NCBI GenBank assembly: GCA_039545315.1
Contig: BCIM01000008.1
Coordinates: forward strand, 682,001 to 746,000
Length of the DNA: 64,000 nt
Origin: Kondoa malvinella
Lineage: Eukaryota; Basidiomycota; Agaricostilbomycetes; Agaricostilbales; Kondoaceae
Direction of reading: 5' to 3'
In this document: positions 46,301 through 58,487 of the stretch, in pieces
Layout of the letters: every line of letters begins with the position of its first letter
Position numbering within the stretch: position 1 is the first letter of the stretch
Position numbers and translations under genes: made by a program
Notes under the pieces: generated by a model
Told to the model about the DNA's origin: nothing
The model's database searches: none
The model's input: the letters and a program-made list of their open reading frames with translations, nothing else

Positions 46301-48232
46301 TTCCCTGCCGCGAAATCAGCGCTGACGACTCGGCAATAGGATGTTGACACAGGCAGCAGGACAGCTTGTACCTGATCGGTTGACAGAGGTCGTCAGCGAG
46401 TATCGCACGCTGCGATATCCTTCAGGTACGGAAGAGATTTTGCTGGTGTCTGTCTCCTAGCTTATGTCTGATCAGGTATCATCGAATTGGCATTGGCTTG
46501 CGCAAATTCTTGGGATGCTGAAGGCCAAGGACTGGCCTGGTGGAATGATGGTTCGCCAGAGTCCGATCCCCGCAAGCAGAATTATGAGATGCGGAGACAC
46601 TGCTACTACGCTGTCATCACTGCGCTGCAGGATTGTGAATCGCAATTGAACGAGGTTGTCAATCAGTCGGCTCAAGGCAAACAGTCAGACATATCCAGTA
46701 GGTTAAAGGTCTACAAGCAGTACAGCAGGCTAATGCTTGTTAGTTGAGGATGCGGAAGCTCTTAGAGACGAGCTGTTGCACAGAGCACTTGCAACACAAG
46801 ACCAGCCGTTCCACTTTCATCTTTACGATTGGTTACGAGAACAAAGAAAGATTGGTCAACTACTAGAGGTGCGTCACCTCTTTTCTATTCGCCTCCAGTA
46901 CACACTCACTCTCTTGATAGATCAAGACCAACTTTGTCGAGCCATACCTTCTCCGCGAACCGCTATCTCTCGACAGCTATGATCTATTATGGCAATACTA
47001 CGTCCGGACTTCCTCTTTCTCGAAAGCTGCTCGCGTCTTGGCCTACTTGGCGGAGAACGACAACGAAGAGTATGCCATTAAAGCAGCTTGTAGACATTCA
47101 TGACTGATCATGACACACAGGCTTGGCCTGAATCTTCCACGTCGCCTCGAATATCTGTCTCTGGCAGCAAGCAATGCTCGTTCACAGTCACCGACCGTAG
47201 GCAATCGGCAAGAGACAATAGATCTGCTCACGGAGGCGGAAGAAAAGCTCGAAGTAGCACAAGTGCAGATGGAAACGCAAAAAGCTATCTCGGTGGCGCA
47301 CAACATCGACGATGACACTAGAAACAACGCTGTTGCCAAGCTGGACACCAAGCTGTACAACATAACTGAGGTGAGCCAATCCGGTCGGCGATCAACGATT
47401 TACTCACATGGTGGTGATAGCTGTACTCGGCATTCGCTGAACCCTTCAACCTCTTGGAGATCACCCTGCTGATATTTCACGTCTCTGACCACCGTGATCC
47501 CGCGCGAGTGTCAGAGATATGGGACATGCTCATAGCGGAAGGTCAGCGAAGTTCTTTATTATAGATGTCTAACGCTAAAGATGCTACACAGCGGATGTGC
47601 GGGAAGAAGGGTCTCGTATCGAGTACCTCAGTGGCCGAGTCTCCAATCTCGCTCGCCGTTTCTATCCCTCGGATTCGGTCTTCCCCCTTCGTACGTCCTT
47701 CGACGACAACGATGAAGTAGCGACGCTTATACGAGATGTGACAGCCTCTATCATCAGCAAGCTCGAGCAGTATTCCTCCCAAAGCCGGATAACCAGACAT
47801 GGATGGGTGGCTCAGGCGTTGCGAGATGGCAGTGTGCCCTATGAGGCATTCTTCGAAGTCTTTGATGAGCTGTATCGGACCAAGGTGGGCTCGATTGCGA
47901 TAGCATGTAGCTCGTGTGCTTATCATCCGTACACTAGGTGCCGCCTTGGCATACAAACAAGGCAGCAGCCTTCCTGGCAGCCGAAGGTGTTTCCCTGTGT
48001 GAACTTTGGTTCGACGACGCTATGGCGCATAGGACGGGCGCAATGTCTTCAGAGGTCGCTCTGCCAGCCAATGAGCTCATGGTAAGTCGTAGAGCTAGTC
48101 TCTCGCTGCATTGGCTGATCCCTGCTTGCCCAGACTGCTGCAGATCGATATGCTGCCGGCCTTGATCCGTCCGCAACAGACGAAAAGACCAGGGTACAGC
48201 ACCTGCAGCAATCATTGCGGCGTATATTTTGA
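43309..48232 (+). CDS. NUP170: nucleoporin NUP170/NUP155
   Basis: A ~1,350-residue protein opens with MAVVPSNQQNGMSQQEK and reaches the conserved N-terminal β-propeller: MMGLFPEIERAWFTVDQKLI then LWDYLDR. Other propeller parts are MAVALVPPKKDYFLDEIKHV, EVATNGITMSCITATSLGRI, GGGWSSSVTPWLSNAAS and VSIHALPKEESMKYGVLAVT. The α-helical C-terminal half contains FCSADDVFLHKAADNIRRA, HFHLYDWLREQRKIGQLLE and RLGLNLPRRLEYLSLAAS. Nup155/Nup170 is an inner-ring scaffold subunit of the nuclear pore. The coding sequence has about fifteen introns and ends QQSLRRIF at 48230-48232, only 43 bp before the next start on the same strand. Confidence 0.92.
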
Positions 48233-48275
48233 GGGATTGGCATTATTGTAATTTTGTTTGCTTAAGACCGCCATC

Positions 48276-49611
48276 ATGCCTGCGCTGAACAGTCGACCGC
48301 TCAAAGACATCTTGAGCTCTGTCAACTCTGCTAGCGATTCATCAGACTGGACCGAGACATTGAACGAACTAGCTGCCAAAGGCATTCATGATGGTGACTG
48401 ATATCGGTAATTTGCAAGCCAATCCGTTTATGCTTCGCTCTAGATGTCTCTCTGCTCTTCACTACGCTGCCCTTGCACAGACCATCACATCTGCTCGCGC
48501 GAAGCCTTGTCGAAAGATACTATGTTGCGCCTGTCGCAACAGCAGGCGATCTGTACGCGTCTCACAAGGGCAAAGGGCCAGCGCGATGGCCTCTATCCAC
48601 TGGACTATCTTGCCTGGACGGCCTTCTCGATCCTGGCCTTAGACCTGGAGTGTATGAGCTTAGCGGTAGCAAAAGCGTTGGGAAGACCCTTCTGGCCCTG
48701 CATTGCGTCATGGAACGACTGTTTCTTTCCTCTACCACTTCTGTGCTTTGGCTGGATACCGAAAGTGACTTCAGTGTCGAAAGAGGTATCTTTTTTAGCT
48801 TAGCATCCAGCACCTTGCTGAGCAGCGTTGAAGCATTTGCGATGCTCAAAGAGATTGCAGCGAAGCATCATGGCCAAACTTTCTCCACGCCAGATATCCA
48901 GCTCGAGGCTGTTCTAGACAGGTTGACTGTTGCTCGTTCCGAGTCTCTTCATGGCTTGATAGAAGCCATCGAGAAAGCAAAGGTATACGAGCCGTATCTC
49001 GGCAATGAGCACGCGCTGATACCTTGCATAGGCGAACGCTGCTACCTCCGGACTGCACCTCCAGCTCGTGGTACTAGACAGTCTTTCAGTTTTGTACAAG
49101 GATCGTCTGAATGTGGCATCAGCTCAAGGCGTAAGTGTCCTTTATATTTATATTTGGTACGATCCACTTCGCCTGAACTGCTCGAAGTACGCTTCCCTTG
49201 TCGCTCTCATAAGGCATTTACGACAACAGGCTCGAAATGAAGACACAGCGTACCTTGTAAGCAGTATCTATTCATGATGGCTCGCTCCGAATAAACAAAA
49301 GGTCACAGGTCCTCAATACATCTGCTGGCTCGTTACCCAACCTACCGATTTCCGCCTTTGCCGCGACTAATCAGAAGCCTGCACTTGGAGGATCGTTCAC
49401 ATTTCTGTGCGATGCGACGATTTGGCTATCCAAAGCTCGAGATGTGGTACAGGATGTGGAAGGTCGGGTCATTATCGCTGAGCTGCTGAGATCACGGCAA
49501 TGCGTAAGTGGAAACTCAATGCCAAGCGCCTGGTTGACATTGTATTAGCTCGATCGTTCCTTCTGTACCTTCGTACTGGACGGTCTGGAGCTGAGGGAGG
49601 GTGTACCATAA
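48276..49611 (+). CDS. RAD51-family recombination paralogue (RAD51D/Rad55/57 group)
   Basis: After a short N-terminal region (MPALNSRPLKDIL) the RecA core appears: RWPLSTGLSCLDGLLDPGL, RPGVYELSG, Walker A GSKSVGKTLLALHC, SVLWLDTESDFSVER, and Walker B LVVLDSLSVLYKDR. The later part reads ASLVALIRHLRQQARNEDTA, the L2/β-strand AFAATNQKPALGGSF and a C-terminal IIAELLRSRQC. Paralogues of this class (RAD51D, XRCC2, Rad55/57) assist Rad51 filament assembly in homologous repair. I cannot decide which subtype; the short N-terminus and ATNQKPALGG are closest in form to RAD51D. Several introns, including one within the Walker B region, were needed. Confidence 0.8.
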
Positions 49612-49655
49612 AGCAATTACAACGTGCTAAAAGTGTGGTTTAGATGTACAATGTA

Positions 49656-51265
49656 TTACTTGACTATTTCTATGCGCGCAATCGCGGACAATGACTGAGC
49701 TGCTTCTATTACAGATGCTGCTCTTTGATAAGCTGAAAAGACCTCATTCCCTCGCAATGGTCGATAGTAGACTACCTCAAGCTTCGGCAAGTTCGTTTCC
49801 GGTCCAAGTAGGCAACCCAGATCGATTAGTGTGACAGCCGTCTTGCTTAGCGCGAGCAACCGTATCGGAGTTAGGCGTAGAGTCTCCAGCATGTCGGCAG
49901 TGAACCGCGGAGCGTTGTGAACGAACAGTCTGGTCAGATATGGTAGCGAAAGCTCAATGTGTGAGACTGAAGCGAAAGCGTCGTCCAAGCGAGTATTCCA
50001 GATCTGCCAGCTCCTGTTCAGGCAGAACAACGGTCGACAAACTAAAAAATGCCTAACCTGAATGTCTTGTAGATGGTCGCCAAGCCGCCGTAGGAGATAA
50101 CACAGATGCTCTGGCTGCAGGGACGTCTTCTGCCCGAACTTGAGTACTTTAAGCGGCGGGACAGCGCAGACGGGCTCGGTGTCCACAAAGAAGAGTGTGC
50201 GCTCGAATGCTAGTTCGGTGATGCGTGTGTCCTTCAATAGTGCAAATGTTTTACTGTTGTCCAAATCCATGTTATACTGGTCGAGTAGTATAGATCGTTG
50301 ATTAGGAAAGCATTTGATGATAGCGGAGCTGGAAGACATGAGAGAAGCTTCAGTTTGTTTGTGCCCATTGCTGATGCCTGACAGAGCATTCAGTATAAGG
50401 AATCAAACGCTTTCCTGACTCCACTTACTGAGATAGCGGACGTTTGACATGGTTTTCAAGAGATCTAATATACTGGACCAGGACGCGTGATATTGGGAAA
50501 GCTGGATCTTGACGACATAGATTCGATGCCGATTCAGCATGCTGATCGCCCTAGTGATGCAGTCGAAGTCTTGTGGCTCCATTACGAAGCTGATGCTGCG
50601 TACATATTGACTGTACTTGGGTAGAAACTCGTTGAAGAGCGAAGCGAATCGAGCTTCTCGAATAGTATCGCGACTCGAGAAGGCCTCTGACGCCTCGCTG
50701 TCTTGCAGATGTATATTGGGAAGGCGGAGGGGCGTATTGACTGTAAGGATGAGTTCACTCTCAAGCTAGAACCATTCTGACGGAGACATACTTTTGACAT
50801 GCTCGAAGATCAGAGGTTCGACATATATCCTTCGAAACGCTGTTCCAGCATACGGCATATCAGCAGAAGCTTCCCAGGCCGCTACTTACTCACATTTCGA
50901 AAGAGAACCATAATGTTCAAGAAAGCGCTTCAGCCAAACAGTGTCTTTGTGATGCTTATTAGCTTACGGACCTGGTAGATCGCGAAGGTTACTCACCCTC
51001 TACCGAGCGGCAGCGGTCGCTGCGCGCCAATGCATCCTCTTCTAGATAACCAATATAAACCCACTCGATGATTTCAGACACCAGCTCTGGAGGAAGCCGG
51101 CGTATGTCTAAGGCTTGCTGCAGACCGAGATTGGTCAATCCGTTTGCTATACCATCCACCTCTTCCCTAGTCATGAGATGCACGAGGCAACCTTTGAGTC
51201 GCGAACCTTGGTGCAAGGTCGCTAGACGCACTGACCTTACGCTCTAGGTCAGTCAGCGGGTCCAT
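49656..51265 (-). CDS. F-box protein with divergent leucine-rich C-terminal region
   Basis: Exon 1 (MDPLTDLER) is spliced through a 34 nt intron (51207-51240) to SRLKGCLVHLMTREEVDG, and the protein then contains ALDIRRLPPELVSEIIEWVY, a typical F-box helix for Skp1 binding. The rest is about 400 residues of leucine-rich, irregular repeats (for example SVSHIELSLPYLTRLFVHNA, LRLTPIRLLALSKTAVTLID), as in the large basidiomycete F-box expansions. The substrate is unknown. Exon borders between 50.34 and 50.99 kb are not resolved in detail; the stop at 49656-49658 and the start are well supported. Confidence 0.7.
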
Positions 51266-52712
51266 GCTGTTCTTCTCTCCTGTTTCAAGGCAACTGGTTT
51301 GTGACCGCTGATCGCATGAATAGCAACAGCACAAATGCATTTACTCCTTGCTCAGGTCTACTACAATCAATTCTAGCTACCACAAGCATCGATGTGCCAT
51401 GGAAGTGACATGAGAGACTATAAATCGAGACAAACATCACGGAAAGGAGCTGCCCAAGTCACTATGACTCAGCGAAAGGCTGTACGGAAAGATTAGTCCG
51501 GCGAATAAGTGCATTGTCAAGAAAGGGACTTACTTTACAAGGCTCAAAGTCTGACAAGGACTTAAGGAACGGCTTGTAGCACGCGATAAGAAGCAGAGCG
51601 ACTAAAAGAAGGACCGCTGCTTGATCCACGGCAGCCTCGGGTGTTCTGTTCTTCTGCCGGTAACTCCTCTGCTTGGACCAGCTCTCCTCTACGACTCTTG
51701 ACAGCAGCGATCTATGCGATCGTGAAAGACCATCCACGGATGGATGCTCGCCGACGAGTCTGCCGCCGAAACGCGTCGGATTCGAACACGACTGTAGTTC
51801 TCCATTGACGCCTCAGCACGAAGTACTGCGGCGTCTGGCAAGCTACCCGATCAGAAGACCAAGTAGAGAGCGAAAGGGGTGTTCCATCGATACAAGTAGT
51901 GGACTGCAGTCTGAAGTCTTATTCCCACTGCTCGCTCGACACAAGTAGACAGACTCGGGGCGATACACATAGATGAGGCACTGGCCCGCCCTGTGAAATT
52001 TCATAGAGCAATGCGACAACGAGAATTGCCAAGCAGGATCGATATGTGCCCACTCGTGATGAGCGAGAGAGTCATAGTATCGCAGAACTGACGAGGAAAG
52101 CGCGCTTACTGACACGAGTGGGCATCAAGTAGACTTTTTAGAGTAAACTCCTACACTCGCCTCATTGAAGGCAGCAGGTTCTGTGCCAATGAGACAACAA
52201 TCTGTGGCCTCTTCACCAAAGCAGAGGATTATGCCAACGACAGAAGCAGAACACGACTTGAACTCAGAAGAGCAGAAGAGCCCAAAAGATTATGCGAGGA
52301 AGAAATCAACAGCTCGAGCTGTAACGAGGTGGACTGAGCCAGAAAGCTGCGAGAAGAGACTTGACCGTGTCAAGGCCAGTCATTGTGTGAAGCGGTTATG
52401 CGCGCTCTATTACTATCTCAGCATCATCAGGTGCAGAAGCTGTGGGACTCACAGTGACTTGGGCGAGCGATTGATGGTTTGCGAACAAGGAGCGCAAGGG
52501 TTTTCTGTCGGAAATTCCTTCGCGCTTTGACCTCTTTCCATTCAGAGTGCAGAGCAGCTATCTGACAGATCTACCTCTGGCCTGTATGCAAACCCTTACT
52601 AGTATAACAAGCTTATTCCAAAATATCTACATTCTATACAAGCAATCAGCGACCTGGCTGCTGAAAATAAAGACGACCTACTGAAAGTTCTAAATGCTAG
52701 GTCACTTCTGCC
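51266..52712. repeat. ~0.9 kb tract, copy A of a direct duplication (51.43-52.32 kb), with a possible minus-strand membrane-protein gene
   Basis: DNA from about 51432 to 52320 is collinear with 54599-55430 in the same orientation. Anchors include GAAAGGAGCTGCCCAAGTC versus GAAAGGAGTTGCCCAAGTC, a TGGACCAG(C/T)TCTCC block, an ACAGACTCGG block and a GAAGCAGAAC block, at offsets of about 240, 484-520 and 775-811 bp in both. On the minus strand copy A keeps a plausible exon with a TM segment (AAVLLLVALLLIACYKPFLK) ending at a good GTAAGT donor, and another hydrophobic exon (SCLAILVVALLYEIS). I do not recognise the protein and could not assemble a full reading frame. A lysine/glutamate-rich plus-strand frame at 52189-52530 was also seen, with low support. 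Confidence 0.5.
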
Positions 52713-54370
52713 TTACTTCTTGCAACCCTTTTGGAAGTCCCCATACTGTTCTTTCTTGCTCTGCACAAAGTTTCCGAAGTTGCCAATAGGACATCTTTGA
52801 CCATTATCAGCATCGCTTCAGAATCTAATGGAAACTTACGAGTCTCCTGGACCAGAATGGCATTCCGGCAAGCCCACATACGCCTCATTGACCAAAATTC
52901 TGATGTAGTCAGTCTCATCGCCATACTTGCCTTCATCGCAATGCATGCGTTCTAGAGCGACGTGGCCGAGGAAAGGAATCATACGAGAAGATCTCCAGTT
53001 TCTGTTTGAGTTGATGTGGTCTTTCGGCAGTGCGCCTTTAGGGTCTTTGAATAAGCCGAGGGTGGTGAGCACGACTGGGATTTCTTCGCGATGGGTAAAG
53101 TAGTAGAACAGATTCTGGACAGAGGTTGTGTTTGGTGCTTTGTCTGGAGGCGGAAGGTCTGGCGAGCTATTGAGCAGGTCTGGATGATCTGTGGGATGAA
53201 GCAGGTGATAGGTCGCTGGTAACAGTCTTTTAGCTGATGTCAAATCAGAGCTGGGCGAGAACATACCGGTGTTGAGCCAAGGGTAGCCTAAATAGGGTCC
53301 GACTTTCGACCCGTAGCCAACCATCTTGTTGTAATGCAAATCTTGGCCGTACTCGAAACCAAGCCAATCATCCTTTGTAAACAGATCACATAGCGGACTG
53401 CTTCCTTCGATCACAAGCTGGTAACCGCACAACATTTGCATGCCAACAATGTCATTTGTCTTGAATTTGAAACCGGGCAAAGCTTTGGAGAATCGCTTGA
53501 TGGCAGATTTGGTGTACTTCTTCTCGAAATGCTCTTTTTCAGGCTTGCCGTGCTCTTTGGTGAATGCATCGCAGATTTTGTGAGGCTGACGGAATTATCA
53601 GTCAAGACTCAAGAAAGGTAACAGCAGACAAGTACAGTCAACGAAGTGTCCCATCCACCAGGAGCTTTGAGCGGCACCTTGATCAACTCAAAATGATCAT
53701 CTCCAGTACCATCTCCGCCGCTGTGCTCTGGTGCGATGCCTTTGATAAATTCTTGTGCCGTACCGATGTCGCGTGAAGCAGCAGCAGCCTGTATCACACG
53801 TGAACGGTACTCCGCTAACGCTGAGACCTCCGCGTACCCATACTTGAAAAGGTTCCGTGTTGTTAGGTAGGAGATGAGGGTAGAGAGACCGCATTCGGGC
53901 GCCAAAGTATTTGGAATCTCTTCCGCCCAAGTCAGTCATCTTCTCCAAATTGTCATCATCGATGGGCGACTGCCATCCTTCAAGGAAGCCTAGATCGCCA
54001 TGTCTGCTTTTCTTGCTGAAGCTGTACTTGCCGAGCTTTTTGACAAAGGGCTTCATGTAATCATCCCTGAAACAGAATTAGCTTAACCTCAAAACTCGCA
54101 GGTGGATAAAGCTTACCATTCATCGTCATTTGCTGTAATAGCAGTGTGACGAACAAGGTAGATCGCAGTGACAACTTCGCAACCTTCAGGCGGCTGGTTC
54201 ACCTGTCCTCCCGCGGCGTGATAAGGGCTGATGCCAGCCAAATGATGCTTGAAGTCGAAATCGGCCTTGTTAGACGACTGGAGGGGAATTTGTGCATGCA
54301 AAGGACCACACGAGACAAAAGGAACGACCAGCAGGAAGCTCAAGACAACAGGCAGAGAATTGCCAAACAT
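52713..54370 (-). CDS. secreted histidine acid phosphatase family protein
   Basis: A signal peptide (LPVVLSFLLVVPFVSCG) precedes the mature start. The histidine phosphatase first motif reads VVTAIYLVRHTAITANDDEW, then FLEGWQSPIDD, DLGGRDSKYFGARMRSLYP and YGYAEVSALAEYRSRVIQA. The substrate pocket follows with LCGYQLVIEG, GQDLHYNKMVGYGSKVGPYL and SVQNLFYYFTHREEIPVVLT, and the second catalytic region reads MIPFLGHVALERMHCD. The end is FGNFVQSKKEQY, made by a last exon. The catalytic His is present in VRHT, but the canonical RHGxRxP and HD motifs are altered (RHTAI; GHVAL). Related fungal proteins keep this variant, so it may have another substrate or weak activity. The gene lies between the two copies of a duplicated tract. 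Confidence 0.85.
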
Positions 54371-56316
54371 CTTCAGTCACTACAGCTTGAGCAGGTGAGA
54401 CAGGCTTTGGCTGAATGAATGGACAGTATTGTTAAAGGAAGAAAGTGAGCGATCGCGATTCCAGTCTAATGGTAAAACCGCAAAGCTGGTCACGTCATCA
54501 TTCGCGGGAGATAGCGATAATAATCAAGCTCCTTTCTCAGGTTACAGTGTAAGCTAGTTACAATGCCATCCTTCAAGAGCGGGTAGAAGACGAAGGTGGA
54601 ACATCATAGAAAGGAGTTGCCCAAGTCGCTAGGCTCAGCATTCGACTGTCATCACAGGAGAGCAATAGCATCAGTAGTGAGTTTGACATGCAAGATTGAA
54701 CGCACATGCAAGACTTTGCAGTCGGCCGAAGACTGCAAAGCATCTTGTAGCGCGCATTAAAGAAACAGAAGAATAAGAAACGCATCGTCTGATTAGTCCA
54801 CAAAGGCTCGCAAGCTCTGCTCTCCTGATGAAGATACTCTCAGCTGGACCAGTTCTCCACTGTGAGACCGGACTACAGGCGCCTGGGGTGTGTGCGAGGA
54901 CCCAGGTCGCAGACGAGATGATAGGGAAAGCGAGGCGTGAGTAAGATGCGTGCTCTTGTGACACGAGCGCGAAGCTCGAGGTCATGTGCTAAGTCTCGTA
55001 GAGAAAAGCTGTGGTAGATACCCCCTGTCGCAGAACCATTCTCATCTATAGTCTTTCCTGTTGTCCGCGAATGACAGAGATGACAGACTCGGAACAAGCC
55101 AGATAGAAGGCAAACATGGATCCGTATGCGCCAGCAGGACTTGTCAACCTGAACGATATGTGCCAACCTCTGACACAGACGCAGAGGTCAAACACAGTTT
55201 CTTTGAGCTGGCGAATTTGCACACTTGCAATCACAGGGAGGGTAGTCAATGCACGGAGGCAAACACTTCCATTGCCTCTGAAGACAAAATACATCGCTGC
55301 GCGTCTATGAGACAGCAGAGAGCCGCTTCTTGACAGTCTGAAAGTTCATCTCGAAGCAGGAGAGCAAGAGCACAGAAGCAGAACGTGTCATTCCGCAGCA
55401 GAAAGCATACGAGAAAGGTAAAGAAGAGAAACCTCGCACTCTGGGTGGGAGCTGAGCCTAACACCGCGAAATGAGAGACTCTGCCTCGGCGAAGGCAAGA
55501 CTCTGTGTGTGACGGTGAGGCACGCTCTAAGCACTCCGTCAACCTTGAGGACGCAATGATGCTTGACACTTACAGCGACTTGGGCACATGATGGTCAGAA
55601 GCAAGGAGACGCAATCGCTCGACGAAGCAGGGCAGAATTGCTGCACAGACCCGCTTCGCACTGTGGCTCTCTTTGCAAGCGACGTCGACCTATATCTAGT
55701 TTGTTACCCTTGTCGTCCAGCCTGCAGGTATGCAGACCGCGTGCGACCAGTCGCTTGTTGCAAGCGATTCTTGACCTTCATGCACTCTTTCTTTGCAGGC
55801 AGAAGTTTTCTTTCTTATCGTTCTCTTCTCGCTTTTTGTTAGTTTGAGCGTCGTGCTCAGCGAAGGCGGTCCATGAGCACTTCTGCTTGAGAACTTGTCG
55901 TTTGGCTCGGCTAGCTGGCAAACCATTCGTTCTTATCTTGCTCTTCATCCTGCTGCCCAATTCCCACGTCCGCACGTCCTCTTGCATTGCCTATCGCCTC
56001 TCTGTGCTATGTCCAGCGCTTAGCACCGCCAAAAGTCGAGACGCTCTGCTCCTGTGCTACGTTTTACTAATCACAAACGCTCTTAGCTGTCTTGAAGAAG
56101 GTATGCATGATGCATGACGAACCCATGTCAGAAGGGTCGCGAAGCTTGGGATTAGGTGCCATCGATTGCATATGCAACTGAGCGGATACGTAGGGGACCA
56201 ATAATACAGACTGTCTGGGCTATCTGCCAGTCCACTGCTCAGATCAGCCTCGATCGTTGCAATCATAAGCACAAATTGCTTTTTAAAGGACCCTTTGCCT
56301 CTTGACCCTCACCACC
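54371..56316. repeat. copy B of the duplicated tract (54.60-55.43 kb) and further non-coding DNA
   Basis: The first part (54599-55430) is the diverged second copy of the tract described at 51.43-52.32 kb. Here the minus-strand TM-protein frame is broken by stop codons and shifts (the equivalent of the membrane exon around 54.75-54.80 kb stops twice), so if the ancestral sequence was a gene this copy is a relic. From 55.43 to 56.31 kb I see no recognisable gene on either strand; the end of it must include the BTN1 promoter. Confidence 0.5.
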
Positions 56317-58291
56317 ATGTCGGAATCCAATACTGGCACGTATCCACGTCGGCCTGGTCATCATAGAGCGCACTCTCGAGCAGCATCCGTCAAGCGGAGT
56401 ATCTCGTTTGCCAGAGTCGTCAAGAACCAACCTCGCAAACGTTTGGCCATTGCCTTTTTCCTCTTTGGCGTCTTGGTATGCTCGCTCTTCAACTTTGTGG
56501 GTGTAGCTGTGAGTATTTCTTTGTGAATCGCACTGGACCGCTGCTGAGATATATATTTGTAGGCTGCGGCAGAGTGAGTTGGCAACAGACACGCGGATAT
56601 GATTATAGAGCTGACTCCGCTGTTGCGACAGTCTGGTAGGCCAGGCCGCATCACCTGGAGTGGTCCTTTTCGCCTACACCGCCCCTAGTATATTCGTTCG
56701 GCTGGTCATACCATAGTGAGTTCTCACGTGCTACTTTCTAATCTCCAAGACTAAAAGTGTTACAGTCTGCCAAACGTGACTCCTGAATGGCTATCGCCTA
56801 CATATATCATTCGACTGCTCTTTCCGGCCTACATATACACCATTTTCGGAATAGCTCAACACGACCCAGATGACGATGATGTCGAAGAGCCCGAGGAAGG
56901 TGTGGTGCTAGGAGGTGGAAGATCAGGCGTCGACTACCCTAGACGACTACTCATCTGCGCTGTATCGTCGATGGTTGGCCTGCAGCTTTTGGCATGGGCA
57001 GGTCCGATATGGTTGAGGATTGTCGGGATTTTGTGTGTCAGTCTGGCCAGCAAGTGAGTCCATGGACATCTGCATGCTGTTATTTGCTGACGATCTGCAG
57101 CTTGGGCGAAATGACCTTTTTGCAACTCAGCACTTTATACCCCACAAATATTGCTTTGGGCGCCTTCTCGACCGGAACTGGCTTCTCAGGCTTGATCTCT
57201 GCCTTGATCTACAATATTGTTACGTCTGTGCTGCAGATCGATGTACGTCACTGTCTTCTTGCGTTGGCAGTTGCTGATGCTTTGAACAGGTTTCTATCGT
57301 CATTTCCTGCGTGGGCATTGTACCGCTCGCTATCTTGGCCGTCTACTTCTTCCTCCTACCTTCCGGTGCCAAGTTTGCTGGTAAATACCGCAACAAGCCA
57401 AAACCTGATGCCAAGGGCGAAAGCACTCGCCTTTTGAATCGCGCTCAGACTCGACGCTTCATGGTCATCTCCGAGCTTCCGATCACCGACAAGCTCAAAT
57501 TGGTCAATGGACTCATGTTCGAGTTCATGGTTCCGCTCTTTGCTACATTCTTCTTCATCTATGTTGCAAACCAGGTATGAGGAATCACAAGCTGTTATGA
57601 CCTGTGCTGATGACTTCAATAGGGTCTGCTCGTCGACATTGTCTTCCCTGTCCCCATTCCAGAGTCATACGTCCTGTACAAAGTCTGGCGCCAGATCTTC
57701 ACCCAGCTTCGATCCTTCTATCCAGCATATCAGCTAGTCTACATGACTGGTGCTTTCATCGGCCGCTCTTCGATCAACTTTGTTCGCCTACCAGCAGCTG
57801 CAATCTGGATGTACTTCCCTGTGCTCGTCTCGATCTGCTTCCTTTTGGCTCTTTCGGCTGAAGCTTTGAGCATGAATTGGGAAGGAGATCTTTTCGGGCT
57901 GAGCATTGTGCTGCTCATTGTCTTTGGCGGTGGATTGGGCGAGGGCATTGCATACTCTTCCGCTTACTGGAGAGTCAGCAGAGAGGATCTGCCAGACAGC
58001 GTCGAAAAGTGAGGTCATCTATGTCGTCGACCTTAACCTGTGCTGATCTGGTATCGCAGTCGCTATGATCAACTAGCGGAAAAGCAAGCAAAAGAGCGAC
58101 CTGAACTCGCTTATGAGGAAGACGAAGATGCCGCCTCACCAGAATCGCAGTTGCGAGAACAACTTATAGCAACATTAGCAATAAGCGACGTGTGGGGCAT
58201 CCTCTGCGCATCCATCGTATCTTCGTTTCTTTCCCCTGCTGTCTGCAGATATCAAGTAGCCCATGGCCGGGACTTGTGCAGACAGCGATAA
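56317..58291 (+). CDS. BTN1: Battenin/CLN3 homologue
   Basis: After a basic N-terminus (HHRAHSRAASVKRSIS) come polytopic segments: RLAIAFFLFGVLVCSLFNFV, SPGVVLFAYTAPSIFVRLVI, RRLLICAVSSMVGLQLLAWA, the family block NLGEMTFLQLSTLYPTNIAL, and GAFSTGTGFSGLISALIYNI. Later come VPLAILAVYFFLLPS, VNGLMFEFMVPLFATFFFIY, SFYPAYQLVYMTGAFIGRSS and GGGLGEGIAYSSAYWRVS near the end. The GEMTFLQLSTLY-like and GTGxSGL motifs define CLN3/Btn1, a vacuolar/endosomal membrane protein affecting pH and arginine or lipid-phosphodiester transport. A charged cytosolic loop (RNKPKPDAKGEST) separates the halves as in the family. Introns are short and frequent. Confidence 0.93.
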
Positions 58292-58487
58292 AAATATCCA
58301 AGACATTAGTAGTCAATTCGTTCATCTCCATAGGGCGTCTGCTTTATTGTTTCGTAGCTATGTACATATTATGACCCGATGCATGCCTTCAATTAATGTC
58401 TTCTGAACGAACTTTGAACACTGGTATCGTGAAGTAGAATTAGGTTAATGCGATGCAATGCGATAACGAAGTCTTTGGAAAAAGAGT

